From positions 1 through 11,603 of the forward strand of contig JAPLJW010000111.1 in assembly GCA_026388365.1 (NCBI GenBank): a DNA stretch of 11,603 nt, written 5' to 3'. This stretch comes from Deltaproteobacteria bacterium (GTDB lineage: Bacteria; Desulfobacterota; Syntrophia; Syntrophales; UBA5619). The notes under the pieces are model-generated. The model saw only the letters and a program-made list of their open reading frames with translations, was not told the origin of the DNA and searched no databases. A program made the position numbers and the translations under genes. Of this stretch, positions 1 through 7,188 are shown piece after piece; the stretch's first letter is position 1, and each line of letters starts with the position of its first letter.

Positions 1-2287
1 CTGGAAGACCGGATTGCCGCGTCCCCATGAATTCACCGGGGCCGCGGATGACCAGATCCTCTTCGGCGATCCGGAAGCCATCGTTGGTCTGTTCCATGAT
101 CCGGAGACGTTTGCGCGCATCCTCCGAACCGATTTTCTGCGCAAGGAGGATGCAAAAGGACTGGATGTCGCTCCGCCCGACCCTCCCCCGCAACTGGTGC
201 AGTTGTGAAAGACCAAAACGTTCCGCATGTTCGATGACCATCAGCGAGGCCTCGGGGACGTCGATTCCGACCTCGATGACCGTGGTTGACACGAGGATCT
301 GAATTCCCTTCCCGGCAAAAGCGGTCATCACACGATCCTTTTCGCTTCCCTTCATCCGCCCATGGACCAGGCCGACACGGCAGTCCGGAAAGATTTTCTG
401 CTGCAGATGCTCCGCCATGCGCGTCGCATCCTTGAGGTCCAGATTTTCCGACGCTTCGACGAGCGGATAGACGATGAAGACCTGATTTCCTTTTTCCACC
501 TCCCGGCGGATGATCTCGTAAACGCGGGTCCTCTGGGCCTCGGAAAACACCTTCGTCCGGACGGGTTTTTTGCCCGGGGGCATCTCATCGATCACGGAGA
601 CGTCGAGATCCCCGTAAACCGTCATGGCCAGGGTTCGCGGAATCGGGGTGGCAGTCATGACGAGGACATCCGGGGCCGGTCCCTTTTTCCGCAGCGCCGC
701 CCGCTGAACAACGCCGAAGCGATGCTGCTCATCGATCACCACGAGTCCCAGGCTATGGAAGGCAACCCCTTCCTGGATCAGGGCATGGGTTCCGACGATC
801 AGATCGATTCCGCCGTTCTGGATTCGGTTCAGAAGTTGTCTTTTGTCTGTCGTCTTTATCCCTCCGGTCAGGAGTTCGATTTTGAGCCCCAGTTGTTCTG
901 CCCAGATCCTCAGATTCCGGTGGTGCTGTTCCGCCAGGATCTCCGTCGGCGCCATGATCGCCGCCTGGTGACCATTATCACAGGCGGTGACCATAGCCGC
1001 CATGGCCACCGCCGTTTTTCCACAACCGACATCCCCCTGCAACAGGCGGCTCATGCATCGGACCGACGCCATGTCCTGTTCGATTTCCGAGATGACGCGC
1101 TGCTGGGCGGCGGTCAGTGTAAAGGGAAGCAATCCGTAGAATCTCCGAACCATTTCCCCATGGGTCCGGAAAGGAATCCCCTGTTCGAGGACCTCCCCCC
1201 TCTTTCTCAAGGCCATCCCGAGCTGGAAAAAGAAGAATTCATCGTAGATCAGCCTTCGGTGGGCGTCCGAACGCATCTCCAGATAGAGGTCCATCTTCTG
1301 ATCGTTCCCGGGAAAATGGACCTGACGGACGGCCTCCCGGATTTCCACGAGACCCCGTTTCCGGCAGATCTCCCCGGGGATGGGGCTCTGGATGAGATGG
1401 GCAAAATCGCGGACCACCTTCCACAGGATCCGGCGCAGTGTTTTCTGGTGCAGCCCTTCCGTTTCCGAATAAATGGGGACGATTCTCTTGAAATGGAGGA
1501 GCTGGTCATCCTGGTCATTGAGAATCTCAAAATCGGGATGGATCATTTCCCTGTCAAAGGGGAATCCGGTGATCTCCCCGGTGAGGATGACCCGCGCCTC
1601 CGGTTTGAAGGAGCCCCTCAGGAAGGCCTCGCGTCCCTTGAACCACTTGGCCTTGAGGATTCCGGAGCCGTCGTCGACGATCACCTCAAAGATTCTTCTT
1701 CGGCCGTAGAAACGGGCATCCGCCTGTGTGATTCGCCCCACGACGGTCTGCCGGATCCCGGGAACCGTTTCCGCGATCCGGGAAACCGTCCGACGATCCT
1801 CGTACCGTCGTGGAAGAAAATAGAGCAGATCCTCGACGGTGGAGAGGTTTTTCCTGGCGAGAAGGGCGGCAATCCTCGGACCGACCCCCTGGATGAATTG
1901 GACCGGCCGGGAGAGAACATCAAGGGCATTCCTCTCCGCCTCCGTTTCGGTCTTTCGTCCGCTTTTCCCCTCCATCATCGATGCGCTTTGCAGAGTGGTT
2001 TTCAGTTTGGACAGCAGAAGAGTTGCCCGGGAAAGCCGATCCCTTTTCTGTTCCTGCGGCAGGGCGTCATAACCGTCAAAGAGGTTGAGCAGCGTATCAG
2101 ACAGTCCGTCGAGTTCATCCTTCCGTGATCGATTTTCTTCACTTCCGATTCCCTGTTTCAGTTGTCGCAGGAGCGAGGTCATGACCGTCTCCAGATTCTT
2201 GATCAGCGACATGCGGTTATAGGAGTCCCCCATTGCAAAGGCAAGAGGGGCCTCCATTTTATCGACGATTTTATCCAGGGATTCCAT
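1..2287 (-). CDS. recG: ATP-dependent DNA helicase RecG (3' end outside window)
   Basis: RecG is a superfamily 2 double-stranded DNA translocase that remodels stalled replication forks and Holliday junctions. The minus frame is open from ATG at 2287 to the window edge, giving 762 codons. Seen in it: a wedge/OB domain beginning near residue 130 (FIQGVGPRIAALLARKNLS, then FLPRRYEDR), Walker A GDVGCGKT at 418-425, DEQHRFG from 519, TATPIPRT from 545, a QLRGRVGRS motif VI, and the start of the C-terminal TRG region (RIAEEDLVIRGPGEFMGTRQ). A GGAG lies 7 nt before the ATG. E. coli RecG starts at about the wedge, so this protein has roughly 125 extra N-terminal residues, as many deltaproteobacterial RecGs do from memory. 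By family length, some tens of C-terminal residues are missing past position 1. It lies downstream of fic on the same strand. The family call is near certain. Confidence 0.97.
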   Translation of the reverse strand, partial: MESLDKIVDKMEAPLAFAMGDSYNRMSLIKNLETVMTSLLRQLKQGIGSEENRSRKDELDGLSDTLLNLFDGYDALPQEQKRDRLSRATLLLSKLKTTLQSASMMEGKSGRKTETEAERNALDVLSRPVQFIQGVGPRIAALLARKNLSTVEDLLYFLPRRYEDRRTVSRIAETVPGIRQTVVGRITQADARFYGRRRIFEVIVDDGSGILKAKWFKGREAFLRGSFKPEARVILTGEITGFPFDREMIHPDFEILNDQDDQLLHFKRIVPIYSETEGLHQKTLRRILWKVVRDFAHLIQSPIPGEICRKRGLVEIREAVRQVHFPGNDQKMDLYLEMRSDAHRRLIYDEFFFFQLGMALRKRGEVLEQGIPFRTHGEMVRRFYGLLPFTLTAAQQRVISEIEQDMASVRCMSRLLQGDVGCGKTAVAMAAMVTACDNGHQAAIMAPTEILAEQHHRNLRIWAEQLGLKIELLTGGIKTTDKRQLLNRIQNGGIDLIVGTHALIQEGVAFHSLGLVVIDEQHRFGVVQRAALRKKGPAPDVLVMTATPIPRTLAMTVYGDLDVSVIDEMPPGKKPVRTKVFSEAQRTRVYEIIRREVEKGNQVFIVYPLVEASENLDLKDATRMAEHLQQKIFPDCRVGLVHGRMKGSEKDRVMTAFAGKGIQILVSTTVIEVGIDVPEASLMVIEHAERFGLSQLHQLRGRVGRSDIQSFCILLAQKIGSEDARKRLRIMEQTNDGFRIAEEDLVIRGPGEFMGTRQSGLP

Positions 2288-2318
2288 CGGTCGTCTCCAC
2301 ATATCGAGAGAAATCATT

Positions 2319-2423
2319 TCATAGCTTTTGCTTCATGATGCGATAGATGCCGAAATCCAGATCCGCGGCGTCGAATTGAAAAAGTTCTTCAAGGAGACCC
2401 TGAAATTTCTTGATGTTGTCCAT
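2319..2423 (-). pseudogene. Remnant N-terminus of a large adenine-specific DNA methyltransferase (type III/ISP-like R-M)
   Basis: A 34-codon frame starts at ATG 2423 (GTG at 2429 is an in-frame alternative), 18 bp after the fic stop, with GGGGTG just upstream, and ends at TGA 2319-2321. Its residues ELFQFDAADLDFGIYRI match, from memory, the conserved start of large (about 900-1000 residue) N6-adenine methyltransferases of type III/ISP-like restriction-modification systems. Those proteins continue past this motif into a helical region and the catalytic domain. Here the frame stops and recG begins 31 bp later, so nearly the whole gene is gone. The spacing suggests it was once translationally coupled to fic. 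A real short peptide cannot be excluded, but a deletion remnant is far more likely. Confidence 0.75.
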
Positions 2424-2441
2424 TTTCACCCCATTATCCTT

Positions 2442-3614
2442 TCATCTCATAAACCCCGGCAAAACAAGACCCTTCTCATCAACATACAGAAGCTCCTGCT
2501 CGCGAAGGTTGCTCAAGTCTCGCTGTTTGGTCTTGTCACCCAGTTTGGCATAGAGCGCCGCATGCCAGGGAGCTCGACGCAGTTCATCTATCTGGAATGG
2601 TTTGCCTCGTTCCATAATCTGGGTCAGAATGGCGTATTGGCGCAGGTTGATGGCTTTTGTATCTCGCAAATGCTTGATGCGTGTTTCAAACAACAGCAAT
2701 CTGACCATGGCATTCACCCGGTCGTGGAGACGATTAATGCCGGTCAGCATGCCTTCGAGATGAAACAGGGCGAAAGAGGTGTTCGGGTATGCCGTTTTCT
2801 GGTCTGCCTGTTTGCGGCAAAGATTGAAAAGCGAAAAGTATTGATCGATCCGCTCCATGTAGTAGCGCGCCATGGCGAAAGGAGCATAGCGGAAGCCGCC
2901 GCTATGAAGCACTGTTGCTTCGAGCACTCGACCGACACGGCCATTGCCATCCCAGAAAGGATGGATCAATTCAAAATAGTAATGCATCAGTGGCGCACGA
3001 ATCAGAGCTGGTATCTCAGCGGTGACAAGTTCATCATGCCATATTGCCAGATGAGCAAGCAAAAGCTCAATATCGCCTCCATACTGCGGTGGCTTGTAAC
3101 GGCCGCCATGCGCAGTATCGCCTACGCGGGTCACGATGCTTTTGGGGTTGCTCCGTATCAGCCCGGGCCGATTGTACTTGTGGGGAATGCCATTGGTAAT
3201 GGCGGCATGTAGCTGTTTAATGAAGTCGACCGACAATCGCCATTGAGGGGCTTTCGCTGATTCCTGCGCGATGTTATAGGCCGTCTTGATGTTGAGGGCG
3301 CGTCGCTGTTCTTCAGCCTGCACTTGTGCGGGGTCGAGATCAAGGGCGTCTTTTGTTTCTTCTTCAGTCAGCGTACCCCCTTCGATGTTGTTGGTACTGA
3401 AGATGCTGCTGACCAGAACTTCCTGCTCCAGGCGCTTAGCCACCTGTGAAAGAGGAGAACTCAAGAACCGACCCTGTGCATCAACAACGCGCTGCAGCAG
3501 CATTGCCGCCTCACGTTGATCCACGCCGACTTGAAAGGTGAACGGACCGAAGCGTGAGGTTTCCACACGTTTCATGAAATCACCGGATGATATTTTGTCT
3601 CCAGTTACGTCCAT
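2442..3614 (-). CDS. Fic family protein (class II, putative AMP-transferase)
   Basis: Fic proteins usually transfer AMP from ATP to a hydroxyl side chain of a target protein. The 390-residue product has a helical Fic_N-like N-terminal part with the inhibitory (S/T)xxxE(G/N) motif as TNNIEG at 74-79, which makes it class II. A substrate-flap segment (PGLIRSNP, about 150-157) and the complete catalytic motif HPFWDGNGRVGR at 218-229 follow. The last 70 residues look like a winged-helix domain (from about QYAILTQIM, ending PGFMR). All key residues are present, so it should be active but autoinhibited. The start at ATG 3614 is uncertain: no clear Shine-Dalgarno is visible, TTG at 3617 also opens the frame, and an internal ATG lies 15 codons in. 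It precedes a methyltransferase remnant, suggesting it came with a restriction-modification locus. Its target is unknown; it could be a toxin or a regulator. Confidence 0.93.
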   Translation of the reverse strand: MDVTGDKISSGDFMKRVETSRFGPFTFQVGVDQREAAMLLQRVVDAQGRFLSSPLSQVAKRLEQEVLVSSIFSTNNIEGGTLTEEETKDALDLDPAQVQAEEQRRALNIKTAYNIAQESAKAPQWRLSVDFIKQLHAAITNGIPHKYNRPGLIRSNPKSIVTRVGDTAHGGRYKPPQYGGDIELLLAHLAIWHDELVTAEIPALIRAPLMHYYFELIHPFWDGNGRVGRVLEATVLHSGGFRYAPFAMARYYMERIDQYFSLFNLCRKQADQKTAYPNTSFALFHLEGMLTGINRLHDRVNAMVRLLLFETRIKHLRDTKAINLRQYAILTQIMERGKPFQIDELRRAPWHAALYAKLGDKTKQRDLSNLREQELLYVDEKGLVLPGFMR

Positions 3615-3662
3615 CAAAATGTCCAGCTAAATTATTTAATAACAATTCATAAATACAGCATA

Positions 3663-3668
3663 ATTATA
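3663..3668 (-). promoter_or_regulatory. Possible -10 box for fic
   Basis: On the minus strand TATAAT reads from 3668 to 3663, about 50 bp before the fic start. The hexamer 17 bp upstream of it (GGACAA) is a poor -35. The whole stretch is AT-rich, so chance matches are easy. Weak support. Confidence 0.25.
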
Positions 3669-3750
3669 ATTAATCAAGCAGAATTTGTCCTGAATAATGT
3701 CCGCCCTTTTCGCGCATGGCCGGCCGGAATCCGGTGGCCTCCGCCAATTA

Positions 3751-3779
3751 AATAACCGATCAATATGATAGGGGTTATT
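3751..3779. repeat. Inverted repeat AATAACC / GGTTATT
   Basis: The 7-bp arms (3751-3757 and 3773-3779) are perfect complements around a 15-nt centre that itself contains ATC..GAT. There is no T-run next to it, so it is not a typical terminator. It lies between the divergent fic and purM genes and could be an operator or part of an old element end. Function unknown. Confidence 0.45.
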
Positions 3780-3833
3780 GATAAGGCAGGTGAACGAGAA
3801 AGAAGTACGCAAGAATCGGATGAACCGAAAGAA

Positions 3834-3862
3834 TTGACTTTCAAGAGGACATAGGTTAGAAG
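3834..3862 (+). promoter_or_regulatory. Likely sigma-70 promoter for purM and the downstream genes
   Basis: TTGACT (3834-3839, 5 of 6 to consensus) is separated by 17 nt from TAGAAG (3857-3862, 4 of 6). It lies about 120 bp before the purM start. The leader that would be transcribed contains a 6-bp hairpin at 3931-3947 (AGGGAT/ATCCCT, loop TGGGT) followed by TTTGGTTT, which could be a weak attenuator. No purine riboswitch core was recognised. Confidence 0.5.
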
Positions 3863-3983
3863 AAGACGCTTTCCTCGCAGGGAGCGGAAGTGCCGCACAT
3901 GTTTGAATCGTCTATCGTCCGGCATCGTTCAGGGATTGGGTATCCCTTTGGTTTGGACACAGGCGTAAGTCATAGGGAGTTAT

Positions 3984-5030
3984 ATGAAGAAAAAGATCAC
4001 ATACAAGGATTCAGGGGTCGATATTGATCGGGCGAATTCCTTCGTAGAGAGGATCAAACCCTTGATCAAGGCCGCCTCGCGCAGGGAGGTGATGAGCGGC
4101 ATTGGGGGATTCGGTGGTCTCTTTCATCTGGATATCAGCAAAAACAGGGATCCCGTGCTTGTCTCTTCGACGGACGGCGTGGGCACCAAGCTGAAGATCG
4201 CGCAGATGATGGACAAACACGATACGGTGGGTATCGATCTTGTCGCCATGTCTGTGAACGATGTTGTGGTCCAGGGGGCGGAACCGCTTTTCTTTCTGGA
4301 TTATATCGCAACCGGGAAGCTTCTCGTGGAGACGACGGTTCAGATCGTGGAAGGTGTTGTGCGCGGCTGTCAGGAGGCCGGCTGCGCCCTGATCGGTGGA
4401 GAAACGGCGGAGATGCCGGGATTCTATCCGGACGGGGAATATGATCTGGCCGGTTTCTGCGTCGGCGTGGTCGATGCGGACAACCTGATCGACGGTTCCG
4501 AAATCCGCGTCGGGGACCGGGTCATCGGGATCGCCTCTTCGGGACTGCACAGCAACGGTTTTTCCCTAGCACGGCGCGTTCTGTTCGAGAAGGGGAAGCT
4601 CCATCCGGAAGACAAAATCGAAGGCCTGGATGAGTGCCTTGGACTCGCGCTTCTCAAACCCACGAAAATATATGTGAAATCAATCCTGAATCTCATCAAG
4701 AACTTCAACATTCGGGGGATTGTTCACATCACCGGCGGCGGTTTTACCGACAACATCCCCCGAATCGTACCCGGCCCCTGCCGGGCCGTTATCCGGAAGG
4801 GAAGCTGGACCGTGCCTCCCATTTTCGATCTGATCCGAAGGGTGGGCGGCGTCGATGAGGAAGAGATGCTGCGGGTGTTCAACATGGGGATCGGAATGAT
4901 CATCATTGTGGCCGAGATGGACCAAGCTGAAATACTGGAACGACTGGAAAAGTTAGGTGAGACGGCTTACGCCCTCGGTGTAATTGAAAAGAGGGATAGC
5001 GATCAGCCGACGGTCTCCTTTGTATCGTAG
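3984..5030 (+). CDS. purM: Phosphoribosylformylglycinamidine cyclo-ligase (AIR synthetase)
   Basis: PurM closes FGAM to 5-aminoimidazole ribonucleotide using ATP, the fifth step of de novo purine synthesis, in the cytoplasm. At 348 residues it matches the usual length (E. coli 345). Family blocks are in order: STDGVGTKLKIA at 62-73 (ATP-binding region), MSVNDVVVQGAEPLFFLDY from 89, GGETAEMPG at 138-146, GLHSNGFSLAR at 187-197, HITGGGFTDNIPR at 248-260 and EEMLRVFNMGIGM from 293. AGGGAG lies 4 nt before the ATG. It is first in a plus-strand run, with a likely promoter about 120 bp upstream, and is followed by purN after 57 bp. Nothing is missing or unusual in the protein. Confidence 0.98.
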   Translation: MKKKITYKDSGVDIDRANSFVERIKPLIKAASRREVMSGIGGFGGLFHLDISKNRDPVLVSSTDGVGTKLKIAQMMDKHDTVGIDLVAMSVNDVVVQGAEPLFFLDYIATGKLLVETTVQIVEGVVRGCQEAGCALIGGETAEMPGFYPDGEYDLAGFCVGVVDADNLIDGSEIRVGDRVIGIASSGLHSNGFSLARRVLFEKGKLHPEDKIEGLDECLGLALLKPTKIYVKSILNLIKNFNIRGIVHITGGGFTDNIPRIVPGPCRAVIRKGSWTVPPIFDLIRRVGGVDEEEMLRVFNMGIGMIIIVAEMDQAEILERLEKLGETAYALGVIEKRDSDQPTVSFVS

Positions 5031-5087
5031 TACAGGGATTTAGAGGGAAAACGGATCACCCTTCCTTTTTACGGTCGGAAAGCGGTC

Positions 5088-5753
5088 ATGGTGAAAAAAG
5101 TCTCCATCGGCGTTCTCGTTTCGGGAAGCGGCTCCAATCTTCAATCCCTGATTGACCATATCGATCAGGGAGCGCTGGATGCGGAAATCAAGCTGGTGCT
5201 CAGCAACAATCCCAGCGCCTTTGCCCTCGAACGATGCCGGAAACACGGAATTCCGACCGCCGTGGTCGACCATCGCGAATTCGCTTCCCGGGACCTCTTT
5301 GACGGCCGGATGATTGAAATCCTGAATGCTGCCGGGGTGGAGCTGGTCGTCATGGCCGGTTTCATGCGGATCATTTCCCCGAAATTTTTCCGGTCCTTTC
5401 CCCTGCGGATCATGAACATCCACCCGGCGCTTCTCCCCGCATTCCCCGGCACGCACGTACAGCAGAAGGCCGTGGATTACGGGGTCAAGTTTTCAGGATG
5501 TACCGTCCATTTTGCCGATGAAGGGGTGGATTCGGGGCCGATCATTATCCAGGCCGTTGTTCCGGTGTACGATGAGGATGACGCCGAAAGCCTCGCCGCA
5601 AGGATATTGAAGGAAGAACATCGGATTTACCCCCAGGCCGTTCAGTATTACGCTGAGGGAAGAATCGAGATTGAAGGCCGAAAAGTCCGGATCCGGAACG
5701 TCTGCCGGGCGACGGAAAAAGCGCTACATAATCCACCTCTGACCTTTTATTAG
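5088..5753 (+). CDS. purN: Phosphoribosylglycinamide formyltransferase (GAR transformylase)
   Basis: PurN transfers a formyl group from 10-formyltetrahydrofolate to GAR, the third step of de novo purine synthesis. The 221-residue protein has the phosphate-binding GSGSNLQS at 13-20, MAGFMRIISP at 89-98 and the catalytic region NIHPALLPAFPGTH from 110. N110, H112 and D148 correspond to the E. coli catalytic N106, H108 and D144, with the same spacing. The start at ATG 5088 gives MVKKVSIGVLVSG, as expected for the family, with GGAAAG upstream. It follows purM by 57 bp, a common pairing, and is probably on the same transcript. The C-terminal tail after about residue 205 is a little longer than in E. 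coli (212 residues). Confidence 0.97.
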   Translation: MVKKVSIGVLVSGSGSNLQSLIDHIDQGALDAEIKLVLSNNPSAFALERCRKHGIPTAVVDHREFASRDLFDGRMIEILNAAGVELVVMAGFMRIISPKFFRSFPLRIMNIHPALLPAFPGTHVQQKAVDYGVKFSGCTVHFADEGVDSGPIIIQAVVPVYDEDDAESLAARILKEEHRIYPQAVQYYAEGRIEIEGRKVRIRNVCRATEKALHNPPLTFY

Positions 5754-5840
5754 TCTTTGGGGAGACGATCCGGCATCATGTCCCCGGTCGGTCCGTTTGT
5801 CGGCCCGAACGGTTCATTTCATATCCGGATGGGTTCAAAT

Positions 5841-7184
5841 ATGTACGATACGATCATCATGGGTCGGGATCTGAGTTCTCTGATTTCTGCCCTGTCCTGC
5901 GCCCGGGAAGGTCGGAAAACGGTCCTGGTCATGGAAGGGGATCCCGAGATGGCGTATCGGGAGGCCGGATACGCCTTTCCTTTTGATCCGAGACCCCTTT
6001 CGGGACTGGCGGATCGACAGATCTTTTCCCGTTTTCTCAGGAACATGTTGCCGGCTGATGACGACATTTCCCCGAACCGGCTCATGAAACGAGAGATCAA
6101 CCGTTTCTATCGGGCCGTCTCGAAGGCCGGCAGTCTGGTCGAACGTTGGATCGCCGCAGACGAAACCCGGCGTCCGGGTGTGGTTGGGGGTATCCTCCGC
6201 CGACTGGCGCGCCTTCCGGCCGCAATTGCGGGTCGTTCTTCACTGGTCATACGGAAAAATGGAAAGGATGACGCATTCCGAAGGGTGGTGGAGGCCCAAC
6301 TGAATTTTCTGTCCCATCTGGAGATGGACGGAGATCCATTCCCTCTGTCCGCAGCCTATCTCCTTTCGCTTCCCATGCGGGGTCTTTTTTACCCGCGTGG
6401 AGGAATGATCACCTGGATGAGCCGCCTGCGCCGCGCATTCACGGAGCATGGCGGCGTCCTGATGGATGGGTGTTCAGTCATCCGCATGGAGACCGAACCG
6501 GATGTCACCGTGGATGTGGAGTGCGACGGCTCTTCCTCTACCCTGCGCGGGAGAAAGCTCATTCTCAGTGCACAGTGGGAAAAGTTAGAGCTCCTGCTTC
6601 CCGGTCGGAAGGTTCTTCCCGCACAGAACCGACGCTTCTCTTCCATCCGTTCTTTGGCCTATCCATTCTGCCTTCACCTGGGCGTCCATGAGGAGGGGCT
6701 TCCGGAAAGCATGGCCTCTTATGTCGTGGTGGTCCGGGATGGAACCGGTTTTGTGACGAACGGCGACCTTGTTTTTCTGCAAACGAGTCTTCCGGGCGAA
6801 ACCGATTGCGCACCTGAGGGCCGGCGGGCGATCTCGGCCACCGTTTATCTTGCGGATTCCCCGCTGCGTCTCAATGATCAGGAGCTAAAAGACGCGGCAA
6901 TGGGCATCATCGACTCGCTGGAGGAATTTCTTCCGTTTCTGCGCGATAACATTGATTACCTCCGAGTGGATCAATCAATTTTTTTATCGAGGAGATATCA
7001 GGAAATGGTCAGCCGGAAATATCGAACACGGAGGCGACCGTTTTTCGGTATGAACACCCTTTCTCCCCAGACCCGGATCCCAAATGTGTTGTTGACCGGC
7101 GGCATCTTGAGCGCAGGGCTCGGTTTTGAGGGGGAAATCATCGCCGGCATGGATGCCGCATTTCGCGCAGGACAGGGAAATTAA
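5841..7184 (+). CDS. FAD-dependent oxidoreductase, phytoene desaturase-related, function unknown
   Basis: The 447-residue protein has the plan of the amine oxidase/phytoene desaturase flavoprotein superfamily: an N-terminal beta-alpha-beta fold (YDTIIMGRD..., then KTVLVMEGD), a variable middle, and a C-terminal FAD-closing segment (PNVLLTGGILSAGLGFEGE, from about 414). The usual GxGxxG loop is replaced by G8-R-D-L-S-S, so the second and third glycines are absent. I recall similar GxDLSSL proteins in Geobacter-type genomes. Substrate and cofactor use are unknown. The frame is open back to TTG 5757, but ATG 5841 has GGATGG about 8 nt upstream and begins right at the Rossmann strand; ATG 5829 and ATG 5778 are alternatives. 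It starts 87 bp after purN and ends 4 bp before the phosphofructokinase gene, so co-transcription is likely. I see no signal peptide. Confidence 0.8.
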   Translation: MYDTIIMGRDLSSLISALSCAREGRKTVLVMEGDPEMAYREAGYAFPFDPRPLSGLADRQIFSRFLRNMLPADDDISPNRLMKREINRFYRAVSKAGSLVERWIAADETRRPGVVGGILRRLARLPAAIAGRSSLVIRKNGKDDAFRRVVEAQLNFLSHLEMDGDPFPLSAAYLLSLPMRGLFYPRGGMITWMSRLRRAFTEHGGVLMDGCSVIRMETEPDVTVDVECDGSSSTLRGRKLILSAQWEKLELLLPGRKVLPAQNRRFSSIRSLAYPFCLHLGVHEEGLPESMASYVVVVRDGTGFVTNGDLVFLQTSLPGETDCAPEGRRAISATVYLADSPLRLNDQELKDAAMGIIDSLEEFLPFLRDNIDYLRVDQSIFLSRRYQEMVSRKYRTRRRPFFGMNTLSPQTRIPNVLLTGGILSAGLGFEGEIIAGMDAAFRAGQGN

Positions 7185-7188
7185 AACC

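Larger units (their letters stand above)
3615..3983. other. Gene-free divergent intergenic region between fic and purM
   Basis: No convincing coding frame is present. The part next to fic (about 3618-3680) is very AT-rich, unlike the surrounding genes, and suits a fic promoter on the minus strand. The middle (about 3690-3745) is GC-rich with GGCCGG-, CGGAAT- and GGTGGCC-type blocks that resemble degenerate IS21-type ends. A 7-bp dyad follows at 3751-3779. The right part holds the likely purM promoter and leader. An 83-codon minus-strand frame (3674-3925) has no recognisable content and crosses these signals. Confidence 0.6.

Noticed and set aside
362..2128. 588-codon open frame on the plus strand
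   Set aside because: It lies antisense to recG, whose motifs are clear on the minus strand. Its translation is rich in D, H, R and P with no domain, typical of a GC-rich shadow frame.
2328..3212. 294-codon plus-strand frame
   Set aside because: It is antisense to fic and the methyltransferase remnant, and no family is recognisable.
3674..3925. 83-codon minus-strand frame upstream of fic
   Set aside because: It has no recognisable content, crosses the likely purM promoter and the dyad, and has no clear ribosome binding site.
5031..5087. Possible terminator or attenuator between purM and purN
   Set aside because: Only a 4-bp AGGG/CCCT pairing was found before the T-rich CCTTTTTA, too weak to call.
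5757..5840. N-terminal extension of the flavoprotein from TTG 5757
   Set aside because: The extra residues precede the Rossmann strand without family resemblance, and ATG 5841 has a better placed ribosome binding site.
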